Notes: generated by a model from the sequence alone, not told the origin. DNA of 64,000 bases from Paracoccaceae bacterium (GCA_022448245.1 JAKVCO010000014.1:1-64000); one strand, 5' to 3'; shown: positions 18,074-34,319, counted from the first letter of the stretch. Numbers and translations: made by a program.

Positions 18074-20248
18074 ATGGTGATCCGCACGCTGCCGCCGCAT
18101 CTGACGCAGGAAGATGTCACCCGACTTTTGGAGAACAGATCTGGCGATCCGTTCTCGAAGCTCGGGGTGCACAAGACCAAGGGTAAGTCTTGGCTCGTCA
18201 TGATGGTGCCGAATGCTGTTTCTGTGTCTGCCAAGGTGGGCCGCAAAACGGTCCAGCTGGAGCGCATCAAAGGGCCCCTCTTCGCAGCAGCCATCCCGAA
18301 CTCCAGGTTCAAGCCGGTCATCACCGCGACGTTCGAGGACGGTGAGCGTACCGCAGCAGATCCCTACTCCTTTGGCCCGGTTTTGGGCGACATGGATATC
18401 CACCTGATCTCCGAGGGCACGCACCGCAAGCTCTGGGAAGCGCTTGGTGCGCATGTCACCCGGCACGAAGACACCGAGGGCACGCATTTCGCCGTCTGGG
18501 CCCCCAATGCGAGCCGCGTCTCGCTCGTGGGTGATTTCAACGGCTGGAACGGCCACGCCCACCCCATGCGCCCTCTTGGATCCGCAGGCGTGTGGGAAAT
18601 CTTCATGCCCGGCATCGGCGAAGGCACGCAGTACAAGTACGAGATCGCGCCCTCCGAGGGCGGGATGCACACCAAGTCTGATCCCTTTGGCTTTGGCTCC
18701 CAACATCCGCCTGAGACGGCCTCGGTCGTGCGCGACCTTGGCGGATATGGTTGGAAAGACGCCGATTGGCTGGCAGACCGCGCGGAAAAGAACCGCCGCG
18801 ATGCGCCCATGTCGATCTACGAGGTGCACCTGCCCTCTTGGCGACGCGCGGACGGGAACCGCCCGCTGTCTTACAAAGAGCTCGCCAAAGACCTCATCGA
18901 ATACGCGCAGTGGATGGGCTTCACTCATCTCGAGTTTCTGCCGATCAGCGAATTCCCGTTCGATGGCTCTTGGGGCTACCAGCCTGTCGGGCTCTACGCG
19001 CCCACGATCCGCATGGGTCCGCCGCATGAATTCCGCGATCTCGTAGAAGCCGCTCACGAGGCCGGCCTCGGCGTGATCCTCGATTGGGTGCCGGGCCACT
19101 TCCCCACGGACGCACATGGCCTGTCGAAGTTCGACGGCTCGCACCTCTATGAACACGCGGACCCGCGCGAAGGCTTCCATCAGGATTGGAACACCGCGAT
19201 CTTCAACTACGGGCGCACGGAGGTGAAGAACTACCTCACGGCCAATGCGCTTTACTGGTTTCAGGAATACCACGTGGATGGCATCCGCGTAGATGCCGTG
19301 GCCTCTATGCTTTACCGCGACTACAGCCGCGAAGCGGGCGAGTGGATCCCCAACAAGGATGGCGGGCGCGAGAATTACGAGGCCATCGACTTCCTCAAAG
19401 AGATGAACACCCTCGTGTACGGTGAGGTTGAAGGCATCATGACCGCAGCCGAAGAAAGCACGGCCTACGGCGGCGTCTCCGCCCCCGTGGATGCAGGTGG
19501 CCTTGGCTTCGGGTTCAAGTGGAACATGGGCTGGATGAACGACACCCTCCGCTACTTGGAGAAGGACCCCATCCACCGCAAATACGATCATCACCTGATG
19601 ACCTTCCCGCTCGACTGGGCCTACACGGAGAACTTCATTCTGCCGATCAGCCACGACGAGGTCGTGCACGGCAAAGGCTCCATGATCGCAAAGATGCCCG
19701 GCAACGAATGGGAGAAATTCGCGAATCTGCGTGCCTATTACGGGTACATGTGGGGTTTTCCAGGCAAGAAGCTGCTCTTCATGGGCTGCGAATTCGGCCA
19801 GTGGGAAGAATGGAACCACGACACGAGCCTCGACTGGGACGCGCTCCATGGCGGGAACCAGAAGGGCCTTCAGGCGCTGGTGCGCGATCTGAACCGCACC
19901 TACACCGCCTCGCCCGCGCTCCACGCCAAGGATTGCGAGCCGGACGGCTTCCGCTGGCTGGAGAATGACCCGGAGACATCGCTAATGTCCTGGGCGCGGT
20001 TCGGCAAAGACGAAACGGCCATCGTTGTGTGCAACTTCACACCCGTGGAGCGCCAAGGCGTCCGCATCGGCGTGCCCAGCGCAGGCGCCTACAACGAAAT
20101 CATCAACACCGACGCCGAAGTCTATGGCGGCGGAAATCGGGGTAACGGGGGCGGCGTCACATCACAAGACGTCCCCCAAAGCGGATACGACCAGAGCATC
20201 GAAATTACGGTGCCCCCGCTCTGCACCCTCATCTTTAAACTGGACTAA
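18074..20248 (+). CDS. glgB: 1,4-alpha-glucan branching enzyme GlgB
   Basis: A 724-residue GH13 branching enzyme. ATG at 18074 is chosen because AGGGA lies six to ten bases upstream; a TTG at 18050 would add eight residues. The order is a short GlgB N-terminal domain, a CBM48 domain ([22 protein letters not shown]), the GH13 barrel and an all-beta C-terminal domain. Catalytic motifs are [18 protein letters not shown] with the nucleophile near residue 407, MTAAEEST with the acid/base and ISHDEVVHG. It transfers alpha-1,4 segments to make alpha-1,6 branches in glycogen. A 17-base gap leads to glgC, which has its own GGGAGGAG ribosome-binding site. Confidence 0.97.
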   Translation: MVIRTLPPHLTQEDVTRLLENRSGDPFSKLGVHKTKGKSWLVMMVPNAVSVSAKVGRKTVQLERIKGPLFAAAIPNSRFKPVITATFEDGERTAADPYSFGPVLGDMDIHLISEGTHRKLWEALGAHVTRHEDTEGTHFAVWAPNASRVSLVGDFNGWNGHAHPMRPLGSAGVWEIFMPGIGEGTQYKYEIAPSEGGMHTKSDPFGFGSQHPPETASVVRDLGGYGWKDADWLADRAEKNRRDAPMSIYEVHLPSWRRADGNRPLSYKELAKDLIEYAQWMGFTHLEFLPISEFPFDGSWGYQPVGLYAPTIRMGPPHEFRDLVEAAHEAGLGVILDWVPGHFPTDAHGLSKFDGSHLYEHADPREGFHQDWNTAIFNYGRTEVKNYLTANALYWFQEYHVDGIRVDAVASMLYRDYSREAGEWIPNKDGGRENYEAIDFLKEMNTLVYGEVEGIMTAAEESTAYGGVSAPVDAGGLGFGFKWNMGWMNDTLRYLEKDPIHRKYDHHLMTFPLDWAYTENFILPISHDEVVHGKGSMIAKMPGNEWEKFANLRAYYGYMWGFPGKKLLFMGCEFGQWEEWNHDTSLDWDALHGGNQKGLQALVRDLNRTYTASPALHAKDCEPDGFRWLENDPETSLMSWARFGKDETAIVVCNFTPVERQGVRIGVPSAGAYNEIINTDAEVYGGGNRGNGGGVTSQDVPQSGYDQSIEITVPPLCTLIFKLD

Positions 20249-20265
20249 GCTCTCGGGAGGAGAAC

Positions 20266-21525
20266 ATGCCCAGACCCAAACGACTGTCTAACCGCACACT
20301 GGCCTTCGTTCTTGCTGGGGGTCGCGGATCGCGACTGAAGGAATTGACCGATACGCGGGTGAAACCTGCTGTCTACTTTGGCGGCAAAACGCGGATCATC
20401 GACTTTGCTTTGTCGAATGCCATGAACTCCGGCATTCGCCGCATGGCGTTGGCGACGCAATACAAATCGCACTCGCTGATCCGCCATTGCCACCGTGGCT
20501 GGAACCACTTCCGCGCCGAGCGGAACGAGTTTCTCGACATCATGCCTGCCTCGCAGCGCGTGAATGAAGACATGTGGTACCGCGGCACGGCTGATGCTGT
20601 GACCCAGAACATCGATATCATCGACAGCTACGACATCGATCACATCATCATTCTGGCGGGCGACCACATCTACAAGATGGACTACGAGGTCATGCTCGAA
20701 GAGCACGTGGCCAAGGGTGCCGACGTCACGGTAGGCTGCCTCACCGTGCCACGCATGGAGGCCACGGCCTTTGGCGTGATGGCCACCGACGCAGACGAGA
20801 ACATCACCTCGTTCCTCGAAAAGCCTGCCGATCCGCCCGGCATGCCCGACAACCCGGATATGGCGCTGGCGTCCATGGGCATCTACGTCTTCTCCTGGCC
20901 CTATCTGCGCGACATCCTCATCGCCGACCGGGACAACGAGCAATCGGCCCATGATTTTGGCAATGATCTTATCCCCGAGATCGTGAAGAACGGCAAAGCC
21001 CACGCCCACCGGTTCGATCGCTCCTGCGTACGCCATGCTGATGCGCCTGCCTATTGGCGCGACGTCGGTACGCTCGATGCGTTCTGGGAGGCCAATATCG
21101 ACCTCACCGACTTCACGCCAGAGCTCGACCTGTGGGATCGTGACTGGCCCATTTGGACGAACTGGGAAGCCACGCCACCCGCGAAATTCATCCACGATGA
21201 AAAGGACCGTCGAGGCCTTGCTGTGTCGTCCATGGTCTCTGGTGGATGCATCATTTCGGGCACGGAGGTCCGCAACTCCGTTCTCTTCCGGTATGTGAAC
21301 ACGAACAGCTACGCGATTCTGGATCACTCGGTGCTTCTGCCCAACGTGACCGTTCATCGGAACGCGCGGCTGACGAAATGCGTTGTTGATCGCGGTGTGG
21401 AGATTCCACGCGGCCTCGTCGTCGGAGAGGACCCGCAAGAGGATGCCAAGTTCTTCCGCGTGACCGAGAAAGGCACAACGCTCATCACGGCGCCCATGAT
21501 CAAGAAATGGCAGGCCGCGAAGTGA
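20266..21525 (+). CDS. glgC: Glucose-1-phosphate adenylyltransferase GlgC
   Basis: A 419-residue ADP-glucose pyrophosphorylase. The N-terminal nucleotidyltransferase domain shows [28 protein letters not shown] and [20 protein letters not shown] and the [15 protein letters not shown] substrate segment follow, then a left-handed beta-helix with [17 protein letters not shown]. It makes ADP-glucose from ATP and glucose-1-phosphate, the committed step of glycogen synthesis, and family members are allosterically controlled by central-carbon intermediates. GGGAGGAG precedes ATG 20266. The TGA stop overlaps the GTG start of glgA. Confidence 0.98.
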   Translation: MPRPKRLSNRTLAFVLAGGRGSRLKELTDTRVKPAVYFGGKTRIIDFALSNAMNSGIRRMALATQYKSHSLIRHCHRGWNHFRAERNEFLDIMPASQRVNEDMWYRGTADAVTQNIDIIDSYDIDHIIILAGDHIYKMDYEVMLEEHVAKGADVTVGCLTVPRMEATAFGVMATDADENITSFLEKPADPPGMPDNPDMALASMGIYVFSWPYLRDILIADRDNEQSAHDFGNDLIPEIVKNGKAHAHRFDRSCVRHADAPAYWRDVGTLDAFWEANIDLTDFTPELDLWDRDWPIWTNWEATPPAKFIHDEKDRRGLAVSSMVSGGCIISGTEVRNSVLFRYVNTNSYAILDHSVLLPNVTVHRNARLTKCVVDRGVEIPRGLVVGEDPQEDAKFFRVTEKGTTLITAPMIKKWQAAK

Positions 21526-22942
21526 AGGTTCTTTCGGTCACTTCGGAATGCGTGCCGTTCATCAAGACGGGCGGGCTGGCTGACGTTGCTGGCGCGCTGC
21601 CCGGCGCCTTGGCGGCCGAGGGTGTGGAGATGCGCACCCTCCTGCCAGGCTATCCAGCCGTCATGGAGTTCATGAAGGACGCCGAGAAAGTCTATGAGCT
21701 CAAAGAGCTCTACGGCGCGGCGGCGTGGCTCTTGAGCGCAAAGGTCGAAGGGATTGAGCTTCTTGTCCTCGATGCGCCGCACCTCTTCGCGCGGCCGGGC
21801 AATATCTACCTAAGCTCGCACAACCGCGACTGGGCTGATAACGCCGAACGCTTTGCGGCGCTGTGCCAAGTGGCCTGCGATATCGCCGGCGGCGCGTTGG
21901 ACGGCTGGACGCCTGACGTGGTGCACGCGCACGATTGGCAAGGCGGTATGGCCCCTTACTACATCGCCAGGTCCGGAGCGCAGGCCAAGACTGTGCTGAC
22001 CATCCACAACATCGCATTCCAGGGCATCGCGCCTGCGATCCGTGCCGTCGCGCTCGACATCGCGGCAGAGGATTTCCATGCGGATGGCGTGGAGTACTGG
22101 GGCCAGGTATCCGCGCTCAAGGCAGGCCTCAACTACGCTGACCGCCTGACGACGGTCTCGCCGACTTACGCGGAAGAGCTGATGCGACCCGAGTTCGGTA
22201 TGGGCATGGACGGCGTTTTGCGCCGACGCAGGAATGATCTGCAGGGCATCCTCAACGGGATTGATACGACCGTATGGTCGCCAGAGGACGATCCCATGGT
22301 GCAGAACTACAAATCACCTCGCGGCAAGGCGAAGAACAAAGAAGGGTTGCGGCAGGAGTTCGATCTGCCCGAAACAGACGGCCCGCTTTGCGTCGTCATC
22401 ACCCGCATGACAGAACAGAAAGGCCTCGACCTTCTGCTCGAAGCCCTGCCCGCTTTGATCGGTGCTGGCGGGCAACTGGCCCTGCTGGGCTCCGGCAGTG
22501 CCGAGCTTGAGCAGGCATTTCTGGCAACCGCAGCCGATGAGCCCAACGTTGCCGTGAAGATCGGCTATGACGAGGCGCTGTCGCACCGGATGGTTGCCGG
22601 CGGTGATGCGATCCTCGTACCCTCTCGGTTCGAGCCCTGCGGCCTGACGCAAATGATGGGCCTGCGCTATGGCACGGTGCCGGTGGTGGCGCTGACGGGC
22701 GGCCTTGCTGATACTGTCATTCCCGCAACGCCCGCGACGATGCCCAAGGGGCTCGCCACAGGCATTCAGTTCGCGCCGGTGACGGCGTCGGCCCTGACCG
22801 GGGCGCTGACCAAACTCACCACGCTCTACGCTGATCAGAAGGCCTGGGCCAAAATCCAGCGGAACGCGATGGCGCATCCTGTGGGCTGGGACAGCTCCGC
22901 CAAAGAATACGCCGCCCTTTACCAGAGCCTCGTGGACGCCTC

Positions 22943-22946
<4 letters not shown>
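21522..22946 (+). CDS. glgA: Glycogen synthase GlgA
   Basis: A GT5 glycogen synthase of 474 residues if translation begins at GTG 21522. That start overlaps the glgC stop as GTGA and gives [21 protein letters not shown], which matches the usual N-terminal length of GlgA. An ATG at 21507 inside glgC would add five residues and cannot be excluded. [13 protein letters not shown] is the ADP-glucose-binding motif. [14 protein letters not shown] and the C-terminal [23 protein letters not shown] segment, with its conserved Glu, complete the GT-B fold. It elongates alpha-1,4-glucan from ADP-glucose. The stop overlaps glgX (ATGA). Confidence 0.97.
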
Positions 22947-26673
<3,727 letters not shown>

Positions 26674-26683
26674 GGCGCATCTG

Positions 26684-29600
26684 CTAGAAGGTCGCCCTTA
26701 ACGTCACGATCTCGGTTGGTCGCAAGGACAGCTCCACCGTCTCAGCGGCGGGAAGCTCCTTCTGGGTCACGCCGAAGATATCTGTCACGCGCAGGCGCTT
26801 CAGCTTGGTGGCAAAGCTCAGCTGCACCTTCTGCGCCTCGCGCCGTGCCTCAAAGAAGCGATACTCAATCTCACCGTCTACCGGGCGCACAGTCTCGACC
26901 ACGACGCCACTGGGCGCCTCGATAACAGGGGCAACCTCTGGGCCTAGGGCCACGCGGAGGGGGGCGTTCAAATCATAGGCCGCATGGTCGAGTTCGGTGC
27001 GATCGAGCTTTGCTATGGGCAAGAAGGCATAGGTGAACACGTGCCGCCCTTGATCCGCGACGGGATCAGGCGACGTCGCCGATTTGATCAGAGACAACCG
27101 CATCACGTGGCCATGGATGTCATGCCCGTATTTGCAATCGTTGAGCAGCACTGTGCCCCGCTCCCCATCTGCCAAAAGCGCCCACTTCTGCGCAAGAACC
27201 TCGAAGCGCTCGGCGTCGAAATCAGACGCCCTGGAGGTGGAGCGACGGATCGCGCCCATTGAATGTCTTAGAGCGCGGTTTCCGTCGACACGGCGACCGG
27301 GAACGCAACTTTGAGGAGGATGCGGCTCATGCGCCAATCGATCTCGGCCACAAAATCGATGCGTCTTGAGCCTGCCGTCAGGCGGATCGTCTGAACGATC
27401 TCGCAGCCACGCCACAGATGTATGACGTGAACAGCGGCGCGCACGGGCCCGTTCTCGACCACCTCGAACTGGCGAGCATTCGTGACCTCTTCCTGATTGT
27501 CTTGGCAATAGGGGTCGAAGTCCCACACGTCCCAGCAGACGGGGCGGTCTTCAAAGGCAATCAGGCAGTTCCCATGCTCCCCCTCGGCCAGCGCCTGCCA
27601 GCCAGTCGCGACGTCTGTCACCTCGGCGATATGAGCGTTGGGCAGGATTTTTACCCGGATCAGACCGTTGTCGAGCCAGGCTGTCTTCTCCCCGACCGAG
27701 GCCCGCGCCCCATGCTTAGGGGTTTGGACCGTGCCAATCGCGCGCGCCGAATAGCCTGGCAAATGAGCGAAGTAGCAAAGCGCCCCGTCCGAGGTCTTTT
27801 GAGCGGCGTGGGTTTCAGCTGCGCCTTTCACCTCCGCCACGCGGGGCCCGCGCGTGGGAGCCGTATTGATCGCAACAAAAGGCCCGTCCTTAGGCAGGAG
27901 GGACTGCACCTTGGCCTCAAGCCCCTCCCGCAGTGCGGCGAGATCGCGCCGGGCCTCGTCGAAGACTTCCATGATCGACGTCCCCGTCAGAATGTCATGG
28001 AGTTGATGGACACAAAACGTCTTCCACTCCCGCGTTAAATCAATGTCCTCGCGGACCATGGCCGCAAGCGCCTCAGCTTCATGGAGGGCCCGTTCGGCCT
28101 TCCTGTTGGCCCGTTTGATCCACCCTTGGGAGGTGAACACCCCGGTGCACTTCCATGTAGTGTTCGCCCGCGTGGAATTGCCCCTCGGGCACATCGGTGG
28201 CGTCCATCCACGCTTTGACGGTCGAGATGGCAAAGCGTGGCATACCGGGCATGGCGCTGGAAGCGTGCGCTTTTGAAATCAGCTCTTCGGTCGGCCCGCC
28301 GCCGCCGGCACCGTAGCCATAGCAGATAGGCAGGTGATCAGTGGCAGCGCCATGAGCGTTTGAGAGCGTGCCCCGCACCTCAGCCGCCGAAAGATCGCTT
28401 TTGTAATTGGTGGGGAACGGCAGATACTCGACGACCCGCGGCGTCGTCAGGATGTGGGCCTTCACGCGCGTGCCGTCGATGCCTTCCCAATGGTGCGAGG
28501 CCCAAGGGACGCGGTTGATCTGGTTCCAGTTGAGCTTGTTAGTCACGAACCACTAAAGCCCCGCCAGTTTCATGAGCTGCGGGATCTGGCCGGGGAAACC
28601 GAAGGTGTCTGGCAGCCACAGGATCGGCGTCTCGACGTCGCCAAACTCCTCGCGGAAGAACGCGCGCCCCAGCGTGAGCTGACGCACCAACGCCTCAGGC
28701 CCCGGGATATTAAGGTCAGGTTCGACCCACATGCCCCCCATCACCTCCCACCGGCCCTCGGCCACCCGAGTTTTGATGCCCTCGTAAATCCCGGGGAAGT
28801 CCTGCTTGGTCATCTCGTAGAGCACGGGCTTGGAGTGCGAGAAACAAAAGCCGTCATCCACCTCCATCAAGCGCAGCACGTTGGAATAGATGCGTTGGTT
28901 CTTCAGCCTGATCTGAACGATCGTCCACAGATAGGCCACGTCCATATGCGCGTGCCCTATCCCGAGCAGCTGAGCTTCAAGCGGCGTGCCCGCCTCAAGC
29001 AGTGCCCCGCGCAGCGTCACCAAAGTGCCCGGGACCGAGGCATAAGCGGATCACAGGTATCGTGCACCCCGAAGGCCGCGTCGAGCACTGCAATCAGGTC
29101 AGGGTTGTCGGTGTGGGTGGCTGTGTCATGAACCGTCTGCGCCAGCCGGATGAAATCGAGCGTATCGGGGCAGCGTTCCACCAGCGCAGGCGCATCCATA
29201 TAATGCTGCGCGCGACTGTTCGGATCAGGTGGCCAACCGGGGAGCCCTGTCCAGCCGTGCAGCGTGAGCACGTGGCTGCCTGCGGCACCCTCCGGCAAAG
29301 GGATGGTATGGTAGTAGCGATCCGCGCTGCCCAAAGGCAGCTCGCCCAGATAGACCATTGCCTCCGGGTGATTGAAGATATCACCCAAGGCGTCGAGCGG
29401 TAGGGAAGCGCCAGATGCCGCGCGTCCCACCCTTCGGGGACGTGCACTGTCGTTTTCATGAGGAAGTCGAGGTCGCGCCGCCCCAGTAGCTATGGTGCGG
29501 GATCTCGAGCCAACCAGAGGGCGCCTCATCAAACGGCGCATCCACCATTGCTGTGGGAAGTTCCTTTAGCCGAAACGGCGGCAGCGGCTGTGACCGGCGA

Positions 29601-29713
29601 TGCACTATGGGCGCGATAAGCGCGAGGCGTGCGCCTAGCTTTTCGCGGGTCAGCCTTAGCCGATGCAGCGCCCGTTGGCGGCGGTCGCGCTCTAGGTCTT
29701 GGAGATCATCCAT
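26684..29713 (-). pseudogene. GH38 alpha-mannosidase, broken by one stop and about five frameshifts
   Basis: Pieces in all three minus frames join into one alpha-mannosidase of about 1010 residues, the normal size for bacterial GH38 enzymes. The start ATG 29713 overlaps the end of the ABC ATPase pseudogene. Frame changes are needed near 29485, 29400, 29045, 28130 and 27270, and an in-frame TAG sits at 28553-28555. Catalytic features survive: GIGHAHMDVAYLWT (zinc ligands), WLPDTFGF (nucleophile Asp), QLHDILTGTSIME (zinc His) and the C-terminal NDCKYGHDIHG and DQGRHVFTYAFLP segments. The parent enzyme would have released mannose from alpha-mannosides delivered by the adjacent transporter. No full-length product can be made. 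Confidence 0.92.
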
Positions 29714-31266
29714 ATTTGCTGAGCTCAAACCCTTCGATCCCGCCGCGCAGGACGGCGGGGGCCTTCTCCGCCTCGTCGCGCATGGCGTCCGGATCCCATC
29801 CCTTCGTGCCCCAGGAGCAGTCGAAGTCTGACCAAGGGATCGAGTCGATCAGGAGCTGGGTATAGGGATGCTTCGGGGCGCCGATGACTTCCTTCGGGGG
29901 CCTGCCTCGAAGACATGGCCTTTGAGGAGCACCATCAAGTAGTCGGACACGTGGTAGGCCGTGGGTGATGTAGAGGATCGAGATCCCGTATTTGTCTTAT
30001 CGTAGATGTTGGACAGGATCGTCGCGCGCAGGGATGCGTCCAAAATCGACACAAGCTCGTCCGCGATCAGGAGCTTGGGCGACAGCATCAGCGCACGGGC
30101 CACGATCAAGCGCCGCCTCTGGCCGCCGGAAAGCTGGTGGAGATCGCGGCTGAGCACGAGGCCCGGATCGAGGCCCACGGCAGAACAGGCCTCCTCCATC
30201 GCTTGCTAAGTGTGCGCCTCGGATTTGGCGAGGCCGAACTGCTTGAACGGGAACTTCAGCGCGTGATCGACGCCGTAGAACAGGTTGAAGCAGACATAGG
30301 GGCTTGGAAGACGGCCTGCACGTTCTTGCGGAACTCAAGGCTTTGCGCGGCGGGCATCTTCTGGATGTCTTGCCCTTCAAAGAGGACCCTGCCCTGTGAA
30401 GGCTGGTTACTGCCCAACATGATCGAGCCCATCGTGGATTTGCCGGAGCCAGATTGGCCCACGATCGAGATGATCTGCGGCGTGTCCCCTTCGAGGGTAA
30501 ACGACATCGGATGCAGCGCCGTGACGGGGCCGTAGTCCTTGCGCACGTTCGCAAAGCGCAGAAGCTGCTCCTTGGTGTGGCGCGCGGGCGACGGCGCGCC
30601 CTTCTCGGGGTTCAGGAAGCTCGCGCCCCCCACAAGCGGCACGGAGGAGATAAGGTCCTGCGTATAGGGATGCTGCGGGTTCTCGATGATTTGCTGGACG
30701 GTGCCATGCTCCACGAGCTCCCCGTCTTTTATGACGGCAAGCTCATCCACCGACTGAGCCATAAGCCCCATGTCGTGACCGATGAGGATGAGGCCCGAGC
30801 CGATTTGCGCCTGAATGTCCTTCAGTGTCTGCATGACCTGGCGCTGGGTGACCACGTCGAGCGCGGAGGTCGGTTCATCCGCGATGATCAGGTCGTGGTT
30901 CAGGATAAGGCCCATCGCGATGCAAACGCGCTGCTTCATGCCGCCTGAGAGCTCGTGCGGGAATAGCTGCCCGGTGTGCCCCGGCAGGCCCGCAGAGGCC
31001 AGCGCCTCGTCAGAGCGTTTCTGAAGCTCCGCCCGCGATTGGGAGCCTTCGTGGGCGATGATGGCATCCCACATCCAAGGCTCGACCCGCATGACCGGGT
31101 TGAGAGAATTCATTGCCCCTTGAGGGATATAGGCCACCGCCGACAGCCGCGCGCGGCGACCCTTTTGAATAGTCAGGTTCAGGCCCTTCACGGCCTGCAC
31201 CACCCCGCGCGGCGTGGGAAACTCGATAGAGAGGTCTTTGAGTGTGAGGGCGGGTTTCGTGGTCAT
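29706..31266 (-). pseudogene. Oligopeptide/oligosaccharide-type ABC transporter ATPase (two nucleotide-binding domains), decayed
   Basis: The gene encoded a DppD-DppF-like fusion with two ATPase domains. In the first domain the text passes from NLTIQKGR directly to AYIPQGAMNSL. The whole Walker A region, roughly 65 residues, is missing by an in-frame deletion, while its signature (LSGGMKQRV) and Walker B (LIIADEPTSALD) remain. The second domain keeps Walker A (GQSGSGKST) but then shifts frame near 30307, has a TAG at 30206-30208, shifts twice around 29950-30005 and again near 29905. Its signature LSGGQRRRLIVARAL is readable. The original C-terminus GFELSKYG ends at 29706 and overlaps the mannosidase start. 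Confidence 0.9.
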
Positions 31267-31509
31267 CTTGATCTCTCCAAGGACGCGCGGACGCGACAGG
31301 CCTGACCTCGGAAGCGTGTAGGATTTGAGCGCGGTGTTGCCCGCGCTTTGGAAGTGAGTTCAGCTTGGACAGTCAGCCCCGCGTATGCCAACCTAGGGGG
31401 AGGTCGGGCATGGCGCGGTCGCGCCGGGTACGTGCGGAGATCATTACACCTCCCTGTTCAGCAGAGAGGCCCCGCAGGGGCACGCGCGCCCCTGCTCTAA
31501 GTTGAGACA
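31267..31509. other. Non-coding gap with GC-rich hairpin inside the decayed operon
   Basis: No gene is recognised between the second permease pseudogene and the ATPase pseudogene. GCAGGGGC (31474-31481) and GCCCCTGC (31488-31495) form a perfect 8-pair stem with a six-base loop, without a T-run on either side. In an otherwise tightly coupled operon this gap may be insertion or rearrangement debris, or an old intergenic hairpin. Confidence 0.4.
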
Positions 31510-32449
31510 TCATGACAGCTTCCTCAGACGCGGGTTCGACACTTCATCGAGGCCCAGGTTGATGAGGAGAAGACCGATGAACATCGTGGCCAGCAGCAGC
31601 GTCGGCAGGCCCCACCACTACCAGAGGTTCTGGATCAACGCCCCTGCGTTGATGGCCTCATAGATCGTGCGGCCGAGCGTCGGGATACGCTGCGGACCAA
31701 GTCCCAGCACCCCGAGCCCACCGCCGTCACGATCGCGGTCGTCACGTTGGCGATGAAGGAACCGAAGAGATAAGGCTCGAGGTTCGGCAGCATCTCTTTG
31801 AACATGATGTGGGTGGTCGACGCACCTGAAAGCTGCGCCATCTGCACGTAGCCCGACCGCTTCATCGACAGCACCTGCGCCCGGATAAGGCGCGTGGGCG
31901 ATTGCCAAAGGAAACCAGCGATCAGGAGCGCCATCATGGTGAGGGACACGTCCCCGAAGGAGCTCTGGAACACGACGAGGATCAGCAGCGGCGGGATGGT
32001 GATCATGACATCCGCCAGCACTCGGATCACATTGTCCGTGCGCCCGCCAATGAAGACCGCTGAGAAGCCCAGCGTGATCCCCATGGACATGCCAATGAGC
32101 GACGCCAGCAGCCCCACAAAGAGCGTGTTCGGCGCGCCGATGATGAGGAGCGCAAGCAGATCGCGCCCGCCCCCATCTGTGCCGAGGGGCGATGTCCACT
32201 TCCCACCCTGCCCGCGCAAGTTCTCAAATCCGACCGGCGGCAGTTTGAGCGGCATGGAGCCTGTAAAGACGAGCTCCGGATCCCACAGCAGGCGCCCCAC
32301 GATGCCGAGGAAAACGATGCTCAAAAGGAGCCCCGCGCCCCAGAGCAGCTTGGGGTTGAGCCATGGGTTGTCGAAGCGGCGCAGACGGCGGGCTTGCTTG
32401 CGCTCGGCCCGCGTCATCTTGGGGTATCGTTTGCAGAAGTCTCAGTCAT
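31510..32449 (-). pseudogene. ABC transporter permease 2 (DppC-like), decayed
   Basis: A binding-protein-dependent permease of about 313 residues originally. The first ATG (32449) overlaps the stop of permease 1 as TGATG, but a frameshift lies between it and ATG 32417, from which a long frame is readable. Family features include a first membrane helix (LLWGAGLLLSIVFLGIVGRLL), the LGTDGGGRDLLALLIIGAPNTL segment typical of DppC/OppC proteins and the EAA loop region near QLSGASTTHIMFKEMLPNL. A one-base loss near 31720 shifts the frame, and a TAG at 31618-31620 interrupts the next part, before the C-terminus NPRLRKLS ending at 31510. Confidence 0.9.
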
Positions 32450-33459
32450 CACGCGGCCTCGTGGCGAATGCGAGGATCGATGAACGGGTGGAGCAGATCG
32501 ACAAGAAACACGCTGAGCGCGGTCATCAGGATGATGACGTAGCTGACGCCCTGAATGACCGGGAAGTCCTGATTGAGGATCGCGTCATAGAGGAGTTTGC
32601 CCATGCCGTTGTAGGCAAAGATGCGCTCCACAAGGACCTGCCCTGCGATCAGCAAACCGATCTTTAGGGCGAAGGCCGTGATCTGCGGCAAGAGCGCGTT
32701 CCGGATCATGTAGCGGTAAAGGATTTAGCGCGGGCGCAGGCCGTTGGCTTTGGCCAGCGTCACGTAGTCCTTCCCCTGCACCGTGATCATCAGACCCCGC
32801 ATGCCGAGCGCCCAGAAGCCAAAGGTCGCGATTACGATAGAAAGCCCAGGCAGGAAGCCGTGGTAGATCACGGACTGCACGAATTCCCACGTCCACGCGG
32901 GCTCCAAAAAGATCGAATAGGCGCCAGTCAGCGGAAACCACCTGAGCTGCGCGCTGAAAATCCACATCAGAAGCAGACCCGACAGGATCGGCGGGATCGA
33001 AGTGAAGACCATCGCCGCCGGGATCGCCACCTTCACGAGATTGGGCGACTTCTCCCACACCATCAGCGCGCCAAGGAGGTTACCAATGAAGAAGGTGATG
33101 ATGAGCGACAGGATCATCAGCCCGAGCGTCCACGGCAGCGCGTTGAGAATAAGCGTGCTAACAGGCGTCGGGAAGGCCGCGGTGGAAAGGCCAAAGTCAA
33201 AGACAAGCGCGCCTGTGATGTCTTTGAAATACTGGACGATCAGCGGCTGATCGATGCCCATCTGCGCGCGCAGCTGGGCGAGGATCTCTTCGGAATTGGC
33301 AACCGATCCGGCACCGGCGGCCATGCGGCCAAGCGCGATCTCGGCCGGATCGACCGGCGACAGGCGCGGGATGATCCAGATGATCGTCGCCGCGATCAAA
33401 ACGGTCAGCACCAGCGTCACTGCGCGTTTGATGAGGTATTCCCTTGGGATACGTCGCAT
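32449..33459 (-). pseudogene. ABC transporter permease 1 (DppB-like), interrupted by one stop codon
   Basis: A DppB/OppB-type permease of 336 residues with the typical N-terminal helix (AVTLVLTVLIAATIIWIIPRL), a periplasmic segment with the family's DQPLIVQYF-like stretch, and inner-membrane helices. The EAA loop is at TLAKANGLRPR. Exactly there a TAA (32725-32727) interrupts the frame, and the remaining 91 codons to 32449 (ILYRYMIRNALLPQITA...) stay open in the same frame. There is a single lesion and no frameshift, so this gene looks recently inactivated compared with the ATPase and mannosidase. Confidence 0.9.
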
Positions 33460-33515
33460 CGTGTCCTCCCCTGTTGGCGCGCCCCGGCGATGTATCCCGC
33501 CGTGAACACGAAAGT

Positions 33516-34319
33516 TTAGCTTTTGGCCTTCCCAGCCGCTTCCCGACTGATGTGATGGTTCCAGCCTCTCAGTACGAGCTGTTCGTCCGGATGCTCATTG
33601 CCCGCTTCGATATGATCATCGCCGGCATAAAGCTGGCACAGAATCGATTTCCGCGTCTTGTCTGACCGGTTGGGCATAGAGCCGTGAAGCGTGAAGTAGT
33701 GAATGAAGATGACGTCCCCGGCCTCGGCCTCGATCACGTTGGCGTCTTCAATCGGATGCGCGTCGAGTACATCGTTCTGCGCAGGCCCATTGGCGCCTTC
33801 GATGCGGCCCCAGCGGTGCGAGCCCGAATAGACACGCAGGCAGCCCATCTCGTCGGTGGCGTCAGAGACATGAATGATGCCCGCGATCATAGAATCGTTC
33901 GCCGTTGGGAAATAGGGCCAGTCCTGATGCATCGGGAACGGAGGGCCATTTTCGGACGGCTTCTGGAAGAGCTCTGAGTGGTGAAGAATGATGTCGGGCC
34001 CGAGGATCGCCCCCACGACGCCCAGAAAGCTCGGCGCCAGGAAGGCATCGAGCCAGGTGCGCGAATAGCGCTGCACATTATGCGTATGCAGGATCACATC
34101 GTCGGCGCGGGCGAGCTTGGCGGTTTCGCTGCCGTCCCATGTCGCATCAATCCGGTCCTCAGAGGACAAAAGCTGGCGCACGATGGCGTCATAGCTGCCC
34201 TCTATCTGCTGAAGGGCGGCGGCATCGAAGACGCCCTTGGCGTGGTAATAGCCATCGCGCTCAAAAGCGGCGCGGATGTCGGAAGCATTGGCAACGGGGG
34301 TAATTGTCTCGAGGGACAT
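33516..34319 (-). CDS. Phytanoyl-CoA dioxygenase (PhyH) family protein, intact inside the decayed operon
   Basis: A 267-residue protein of the non-heme Fe(II)/2-oxoglutarate dioxygenase PhyH family. The iron-binding facial triad is visible as H-x-D in MHQDWPYFP and the distal His in HYFTLHGSMPNRSD. The following TRKSI supplies the arginine expected to hold 2-oxoglutarate. The frame is complete and its length is normal for the family. It sits between the binding-protein and permease pseudogenes in the same orientation, an unusual place for an enzyme. The substrate is unknown; relatives hydroxylate very different small molecules. Confidence 0.9.
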   Translation of the reverse strand: MSLETITPVANASDIRAAFERDGYYHAKGVFDAAALQQIEGSYDAIVRQLLSSEDRIDATWDGSETAKLARADDVILHTHNVQRYSRTWLDAFLAPSFLGVVGAILGPDIILHHSELFQKPSENGPPFPMHQDWPYFPTANDSMIAGIIHVSDATDEMGCLRVYSGSHRWGRIEGANGPAQNDVLDAHPIEDANVIEAEAGDVIFIHYFTLHGSMPNRSDKTRKSILCQLYAGDDHIEAGNEHPDEQLVLRGWNHHISREAAGKAKS

